A stretch of 64,000 nt of DNA from Fusarium oxysporum f. sp. lycopersici 4287 (Eukaryota; Ascomycota; Sordariomycetes; Hypocreales; Nectriaceae): the NCBI RefSeq assembly GCF_000149955.1, contig NC_030992.1:961073-1025072 (forward strand), given 5' to 3'. Shown piece by piece: positions 58,593 through 64,000 of the stretch (the stretch's first letter is position 1; every line of letters begins with the position of its first letter). The position numbers and the translations under genes were made by a program. The notes under the pieces are model-generated. The model was given only the letters and a program-made list of their open reading frames with translations, searched no databases and was not told the origin of the DNA.

Positions 58593-60713
58593 TTTGGCTT
58601 GTTATCGTGGCAGTGGTAAGAAAATGCAGAAGTTGTTATGGTTGGTGGTATCGCGCGATGGTTCCTCGGCGGTAACCAAGTGGAAACGTGGCAACGGGAG
58701 GTAGAGTACAGTATGAAATGTCGTTCGTTGATTAGCAAAGGGGGGAAGTTTGATTAAAGGTGAGTTAAAAGTATAGCGACACGAGGCGGCACCGAGTCGA
58801 TAAGACTTGAGGAAGTTGGTCGCGTGGGAGAAGGAAGAAATTGGTGACGAAATGAAAGATTAGTAGCAGTGGAGTGTGGTGAGTTGAGTCGAGTATACCT
58901 GGAAGGGGAATGGAAGGCAGGTTGACGTTGGTTTGTGTCTTGGGATCTCCTACGACGTAATTGCTTCTGCTATGGCGCCCTATTCCCAGTTGAGTCGGCT
59001 CAACTTCAGGTGGTTGCTACAGGGAGCACGAGCCATCAGGGGGCTTAAACTCCGCTATCATCAGTCACTATTGGACCTCGCCCATGCTCCAAAAACTGCC
59101 CGCCATTGATTTCATGGATATCCGTTGATTGAACACTGATGAAGCCACCACATACCTTATTCTTATTCAAACGTCATCTTTGCATTTTACCTTTGCTGTT
59201 TACTCCATTGCCCTGCAGTTGTCCACTATCTTTCCAAGTCTCCGTTTGCCGTCCACAAAAAAGGGTCTAGCTGGTCCACGATATGCAGGTCCTTGTATTG
59301 GTAAGCACCTGAATGGTTAAGCGTCTCAATCAGGGAAGTGAGGGCATCATGGCACATGGTTTGAGAACAGATGCGGAGGACCGAGGCAAACGCGAGGTAA
59401 CGGAAGGTAGCGTCAGAGCTTGGCAGGTCCGTTAGCGCAGCCGTCATGAACTCTCTATTCTTTGTTGAGCATTGACAAATAATCTCGAACAGTTTTGATA
59501 CCCACCTCCATATTCATTGAAACATTAAAAGACAAGGGATGAGCATAGTGATCTCTTGAGTGGAGAGTAAGTTGCATTAATGGTCTGGGGTCATCAAAAG
59601 AACAAGACTTTTCCAATATTCGTCGAATGGGTTGTGAGAATGTGTCATTGTTTGCAACTCAACTCAGTTCACAACTTTCGTGGACCAAAAGGACTCAAAA
59701 GACCATTTTACCCGAGGACTATAATAACTGGTGAGCAAGCCCTCCAAGATTATCTGAACTTGTCTAAGAACTCTCGTCACTCGCAATCGAGGTCTCGAGT
59801 TTTTCCACATTCTCTCCTTGAGCTGAAAATGATGCTTCAAGAGTAACAATCATTGGATGAGTGAGTTGTTTGATGACTGAGTTCGCTGCGCAAGCCAGTT
59901 TCGCTGAATATTCTCGAATATCTGAGACTCGACAGGCTGTGCAACTCCAGAACGAAAAATCCTTCAATGTGGTGAAACCTACAGTGCAGTTTATTGATTC
60001 TACATGCTGACAAGAACATGGTCAGCTCGTGGGTGGTGGCGACCGGTAGTTATAGGGCTTGGGCTGTGTTGCAAACATCACCAAACGATGCTCAACTCAG
60101 GCACGAGAGTTGTTCTAATGATGAACTTTCGCGGTTGGCGCGATGAACGACTTGACTAAATATCACGACATGTTAACCAACCGCTCACACGTAAAACTAC
60201 CTAAGCCTAGCAACTGTTTCGAGGGATAATAAGACGTCTAAAAATATCCTAAACATTGAATTCCGACGCTACGGATAAGTCAGACTCAGCCTACCACAGT
60301 CCTCCAAACTGAACAAAAAGGTGGATAGCTAGGCTCACAGGAACGCCATCTGCGGGTAGGACCCTCGTATTTGATCGACACGAGGCGGTGCCACGGGCGG
60401 CTACTCCATTTCTCTGCTCCTACGTTACAGTAGGAGTAGAGAATCATCCTGCGGCTGACTGAATTCTTCTGGAACAACCGCTTATGGCGCAAATGTGTGC
60501 GTGCTGCTCCTGGCTTAAAGGTTGCAGTAGGGCTATTCGGCACTTGGCTCTGGTATTTATACGAACAGATCCCCAGAGTCAGGTGGACAGAACCCGAGAA
60601 GATCAACTCATTATACGATACTAGATAGATCTCTCGTATCTCTTGCAGTATAATACTCGATATTAATCCAGTATTATTTCAACTTACCCTTGTACACCTC
60701 TCACCACTTCACC
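58593..60713. other. Intergenic, about 2.1 kb
   Basis: VAP promoter on the left and the leader of the gene at 60714 on the right, the latter AT-rich just upstream (60.60-60.70 kb). No ORF with a domain; no RNA gene recognised. Confidence 0.45.
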
Positions 60714-61463
60714 ATGGGCTGCAACAACTCTCGCCACATCCTCGAGATGGAGTCTCGACCTATCCGTCCTGTGACCCTCTCAAGCCATTCAGTTGGTTCT
60801 GTCATGGCTCCCTCGTCCATCTTTCAAGACTTCCCTGAAACCTCGGAGTTGAGTCGACAGCAGATCATCGACGCCTTCCAACACATGGCCGAGTATCTGA
60901 ACGAATGTGGTACATACGTGAAGTGTGCTGTCGTCGGCGGTGTTGTAAACGCACTTTATCTGCGTCACAGAGAGACGACTCCCGACGTCGAGTTTCTTCT
61001 TCACGATCCTGCCTCGAAAGAGTATATCACGCTCAGCAATGCTGCCAGTTTCGCCAACAAGAAGGCACAAGGAACTCTCGGAGAGCAGTGGTTCAACAAC
61101 TCTATGCAATTCTTCGTGCCTCGAAATGTCCAGGTCGATATTCTTCAATGGGCCAAGGACCAGCATGAAGTCATCTTCGAGCACCGCGGAAACTACGGCG
61201 GTTTGACAGTTTACGCTGCCCCGTGGGACTATGCGTTGTGCAGCAAACTCAACAGCCTCTACGACAACATCCGAGCCGATGATATGGAGGATGCAGTTGC
61301 ATACCTACATCGATATCTGACAGTTACTCACCAAGAGTCTCTCAACGGAAACCAAGTCAACGGCTGGTGCAGGAAGTACCATCAAGATGTTTCGCGAGAG
61401 GTACTGAATCGTCTTGGAGAGGCATATGCTCGAAAGCACGGTAGCTGGCCGCTTCAGTGGTGA
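60714..61463 (+). CDS. Nucleotidyltransferase-like protein with N-terminal myristoylation-type motif, function unknown
   Basis: One exon of 249 residues. The start at 60714 has a strong context (CACCATGG). The protein begins MGCNNSRH, which fits an N-myristoylation site (Gly2, Ser6) with a neighbouring Cys3 suited to palmitoylation, so membrane attachment is plausible. A Ser/Pro-rich linker follows. From about 60 to 130 the pattern is VGGVVNALYLRHRETTPDVEFLLHD: GG followed by a helix, then a T-x-D-x-E/D strand. This resembles the active-site core of minimal nucleotidyltransferases (GG...DxD/E), including AbiEii-like and related families. The C-terminal half is helical and closes with YARKHGSWPLQW. 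Whether the acidic pair (Asp91, Glu93) is catalytic is unknown; a third acidic residue is not obvious. I cannot name the family with confidence. Confidence 0.72.
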   Translation: MGCNNSRHILEMESRPIRPVTLSSHSVGSVMAPSSIFQDFPETSELSRQQIIDAFQHMAEYLNECGTYVKCAVVGGVVNALYLRHRETTPDVEFLLHDPASKEYITLSNAASFANKKAQGTLGEQWFNNSMQFFVPRNVQVDILQWAKDQHEVIFEHRGNYGGLTVYAAPWDYALCSKLNSLYDNIRADDMEDAVAYLHRYLTVTHQESLNGNQVNGWCRKYHQDVSREVLNRLGEAYARKHGSWPLQW

Positions 61464-62071
61464 AGACGGTTGCAGGAGGATTAAGAATTTGTTTGAATGT
61501 TAGATAGAGACGGCATGAACTTATGATGATACCCAAAGCTCATTAGCGAGCCCACTTAATGATAATGCTTGTTTGAATCGGTAGATGAGTCTGCATATAT
61601 GAAGTATGTGACTATGTGGTTTCGGGAAGCTTGTCTCTCGTAGATGTTCGTGTTTGAGAATGGATTTTCCGGTTTTCGAGTATGTCGAACTGTAGGAATT
61701 AAAGTCTTGAGTGGTACTATTCATCATGAGAAGAGAGAGAAATCACTACCTATGTCGGAATTTGAGTCATGATTACGCCCGTGCTTAACCGTAGTAATCC
61801 CGGCGACGTCACTGAGGCAGCGGCTTGAATGACGTTCTTGGGCTTTACCTAAGCTTTGGTTCCAGCATCAAAGGACAACTCAGTGCAAAGGCATATTCCA
61901 CCTTGAATTTATTCACGACTGTGAATTTTTGCCTGTCTCACCAGTTTGCTGATACTCAAATAATCAGGATCTCATCTCTTCATTCTTTCCATCTTCATCT
62001 GCTCAACTCATCAACAGTTGCCCCTCATCCAACCCCACTATCACCAACTCTTACTAAACAACACCGCCAAC
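61464..62071. other. Intergenic
   Basis: About 600 bp; 3' flank of the preceding gene and promoter/leader of the UBX gene. A CA/CT-rich leader (about 61970-62070) precedes the start codon. Confidence 0.5.
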
Positions 62072-63178
62072 ATGCCTTCTGATCTCGATACCCTGCTCGA
62101 TATGGGCTTTGACAAGGAGCGTGCTGAGATAGCCGTCAAGAAGACTGGAGGCCGTAAGTTACATTTTTTCAGATGACTCGTTTCAGGCTAACTTTAGTAG
62201 TTCAGGGCGCTCTTCAGTGGCTTGAGGACAACCAGGATAAGCCTATTGATGAGATCAAGGTTGCTGCCGCTGCGAAGGAAGAGAATGATGACGAGGAGGA
62301 CACGGAAGCCAAGATCGCAGAGCTCGAGACTGGCACTGCCAAGTCATTGATCTGCAATGACTGTGGGAAGCGATTCAAGAACCATGATCTGGCTACCTAT
62401 CACGCGACCAAGACGTATGTCAACCTGACACAACTATCTACTGGAGAATGTTTGGCTGACTGAGGCTACAGCGAGCATACTGACTTCTCGGAGTCAACAG
62501 AAGAGATTGCCCCTCTAACCGAAGACGAGAAGAAGGCCAAGCTTGAGCAACTTCGGGAGCGCCTCGCCGCCAAGAGAGCACTTCAATCTGTCAAGGACAA
62601 GGAAGATCACAAACGCAACGAGGTAACAAAAGTATCCAATCGCACCATTACTCAGTTCTAACCTGTCGTAGCAAATTCGCCAAAAGTCTACCAAGGAGAG
62701 CCAAGAAGCAAAGGAAGAGCTGGCCCGCAAGCAAGCAGTCAAGGAAGCAGCCCAGAAGCGACAAGAGAAGCTCGAAGATCAGGAGGCCAAGAGGCGCATC
62801 AAGGCAAAGATCGAGGCCGACAAAGCTGAGCGACGCCGAAAGGCAGAGGAGGCCAAGGCAGCCCGTGAGGGTCGAGCTCCTCAAGTCGAGGCTGCTACTC
62901 CTGGTGGCGCTGCTGCTGTCGCGGCCGCATCCAAGCCCAAAAGTAACCACAACGAAGCCCGACTCCGACTACAGACCGACGGCGGAAACATCACCAAGAC
63001 CCTGCCGGCTGAGACGACACTGTTCGAACTGGCGCAACAGCTGCAGAGCGAGACAGGGAATGCTGTATCAAGCTTTACGACTACGTTCCCCCGCAAGACC
63101 TTTGAGGGTGACGTCGATTTCTCCAAGACCCTGAAGGAAGCGGGATTGGTTCCGTCATCCGTCCTGATCGTCAAATAA
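62072..63178 (+). CDS. UBA-UBX domain protein (UBXN1/SAKS1-like), Cdc48 cofactor
   Basis: Four exons, 62072-62153, 62198-62414, 62472-62622 and 62672-63178, give 318 residues. Introns are 44, 57 and 49 bp. The N-terminus is a UBA domain (LDTLLDMGFDKERAEIAVKKTGG...GALQWLE, about 5-37). A C2H2 zinc finger lies at Cys80, Cys83, His96 and His102. A long basic/acidic coiled coil (about 105-215) follows. The C-terminal UBX domain (about 240-318) starts ARLRLQTDGGNITKTLPAETTL, has FPRKTFEGDV at the position of the Cdc48-binding FPR loop, and ends LVPSSVLIVK. Such proteins bind ubiquitinated clients through UBA and Cdc48/p97 through UBX. The first acceptor (62197, TAG) was chosen because it alone keeps frame and joins the UBA helix; it is the weakest junction. 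Confidence 0.9.
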
Positions 63179-63616
63179 ATTTCTGACGTAGACATGAAAG
63201 ATTGTGCATGGCGCGGCGTTGGTGGGGACATGGGAGATGAATCTGTAGTACTACGAAGAACAGAAAAAAGTCCTTTAGGTAGAGTTAGAGCAGACAAGAG
63301 GACGACAACATTCGTCCTGATCACAATCACAATCGCTGGCACTCTGGCGAAATAGTCACACTTTGAAGAAAACCCAGTTGAACTCAAACCACCAATGGCG
63401 GGACTTTTTTTATCAGAGCCGTATGAATTGACCAATTCTCCCTCCGCGAAACTCCGTTGAGTGCGTTCCTCATAGCATCGTATGTAAGAAGCTACTCTGT
63501 CCAGGGCGCAGGTTACAGTGCCCGCTCTCCATCCTGTATGATCGATCGATTGGAAACCCCGAAGCCATGCAGTCGAAGTACAAAGAACAAGGAAACAGTC
63601 GTAGCGGCGTAACTTC
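63179..63616. other. Intergenic, convergent 3' flanks
   Basis: About 440 bp between two convergent stop codons. A 184-codon minus frame spans it and the UBX exon, but it has no domain and is taken as a shadow. Confidence 0.5.
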
Positions 63617-64000
63617 TTAGTCGAAGAGACCGAAGCCCATGTCCTCGTCAGACTCCTCCTTCTCTGTAGTGGTTGTCAGCAATCCGCAGTCAGTCGTCGT
63701 GCTTCGCGGGTAGACATACCCTCCTCCTTCTCCTCCTCAGGAGCAGCCTCAGCAGCGGCACCACCAGCAGCGGCGGCACCACCGGCGGCAGGGGCAGCAC
63801 CGCCACCGGAGCCGACGTTCACGAGAAGGTCCTTGACATCCTTGCCCTCGAGAGCCTATTCAAATAAAATCCGTCAGAAAATCGAAGTCCTGGATATGGG
63901 CGCATAAAAATCGCTGGAGTTATTCGGTTCGTACCTTGGCGAAGATGGAGGTCCAGATGGGCTCAACCTCCTCGACCTTGGCGGCCTTGATGAGGGTCTG
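63617..64000 (-). CDS. rpp1: 60S acidic ribosomal protein P1 (5' part beyond window)
   Basis: Minus strand; exons from the window edge are 64000-63935, 63855-63720 and 63663-63617. The visible protein runs [20 protein letters not shown], then [19 protein letters not shown], an Ala/Gly-rich hinge, an acidic run, and the universal P-protein tail [13 protein letters not shown]. This fits P1, a stalk protein that recruits GTPase translation factors; the start codon and first residues lie beyond the right edge. The introns are 79 bp (63856-63934) and 56 bp (63664-63719). P1 rather than P2 is judged from [30 protein letters not shown], the P1-type sequence. Confidence 0.93.

Noticed and set aside
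1..64000. CRISPR arrays, bacterial operons, 5S rRNA genes and secondary-metabolite clusters
   Set aside because: None was seen. The only closely spaced repeats are the 19-bp set at 31 kb, the SRDGL codons and the 49.8-kb pair, and no PKS, NRPS or P450 signature was recognised.

Overview
The window looks like draft nuclear sequence from a filamentous ascomycete, most likely Fusarium or a close relative. The reasons are short introns (about 44-80 bp) with GTAAGT/GTATGT donors and CTAAC-type branch points, long intergenic regions, and full-length matches to Pezizomycotina housekeeping proteins: an ARP1/RO-4 centractin, a SepH kinase, an Mbp1-type APSES factor, a sphingolipid delta-4 desaturase, Ice2 and a VAP protein. 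A 326-base run of N (25743-26068) marks a scaffold gap. Species assignment is inference.

Layout. 1-648: 3' end of a GH76 mannanase (DCW1/DFG5 family). 3055-3486: small DUF3602 (Par32-like) protein. 4354-5645 (-): ARP1, divergent from 6305-8610 (+), an MBF-type APSES factor. 9481-9561 (-): intron-containing tRNA-Gly(GCC). 9.6-15.1 kb: nothing recognised. 15107-16021: single-pass membrane protein of unknown function. 16.0-24.9 kb: a very large gene-poor interval ending in a pyrimidine-rich leader. 24907-26738: Gln-rich protein interrupted by the gap. 27.7-31.2 kb: a putative tyrosine-recombinase element. 31546-36398 (-): SepH. 38754-40473 (-): Arg/Ser-rich unknown. 41242-43287: dihydrofolate synthase-like protein. 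43605-44402 (+) and 44434-45494 (-): a convergent DUF218/alpha-beta hydrolase pair. 46325-47674 (-): Ice2. 47.7-52.3 kb: gene-poor. 52317-53919: amino-acid transporter. 55310-56552: sphingolipid desaturase. 57401-58592 (-): VAP/Scs2. 60714-61463: nucleotidyltransferase-like unknown. 62072-63178: UBA-UBX protein. 63617 to the window end (-): ribosomal protein P1.

The host genes are mostly unrelated housekeeping functions, with no biosynthetic cluster. ARP1 (dynactin), SepH (septation network) and Mbp1 (G1/S transcription) are growth and cell-cycle genes; Ice2, VAP and the sphingolipid desaturase are all ER-membrane/lipid proteins, but spacing and orientation do not suggest co-regulation.

The most unusual region is 27731-31159. 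A Crypton/Starship-captain-like (DUF3435-type) tyrosine recombinase gene with C-terminal CxxC zinc motifs lies between a tRNA 5' half (tRNA-Ile AAT-like) and a tRNA 3' half in the same orientation. The two acceptor strands are complementary, a CTTCA sequence occurs at both junctions, and a strong hairpin with a third repeat copy abuts the right tRNA half. This suggests a recombinase-encoded element inserted in a tRNA gene. The anticodon stems of the two halves do not pair, the recombinase lacks a clear N-terminus and it carries one apparent frameshift, so the model is a hypothesis.
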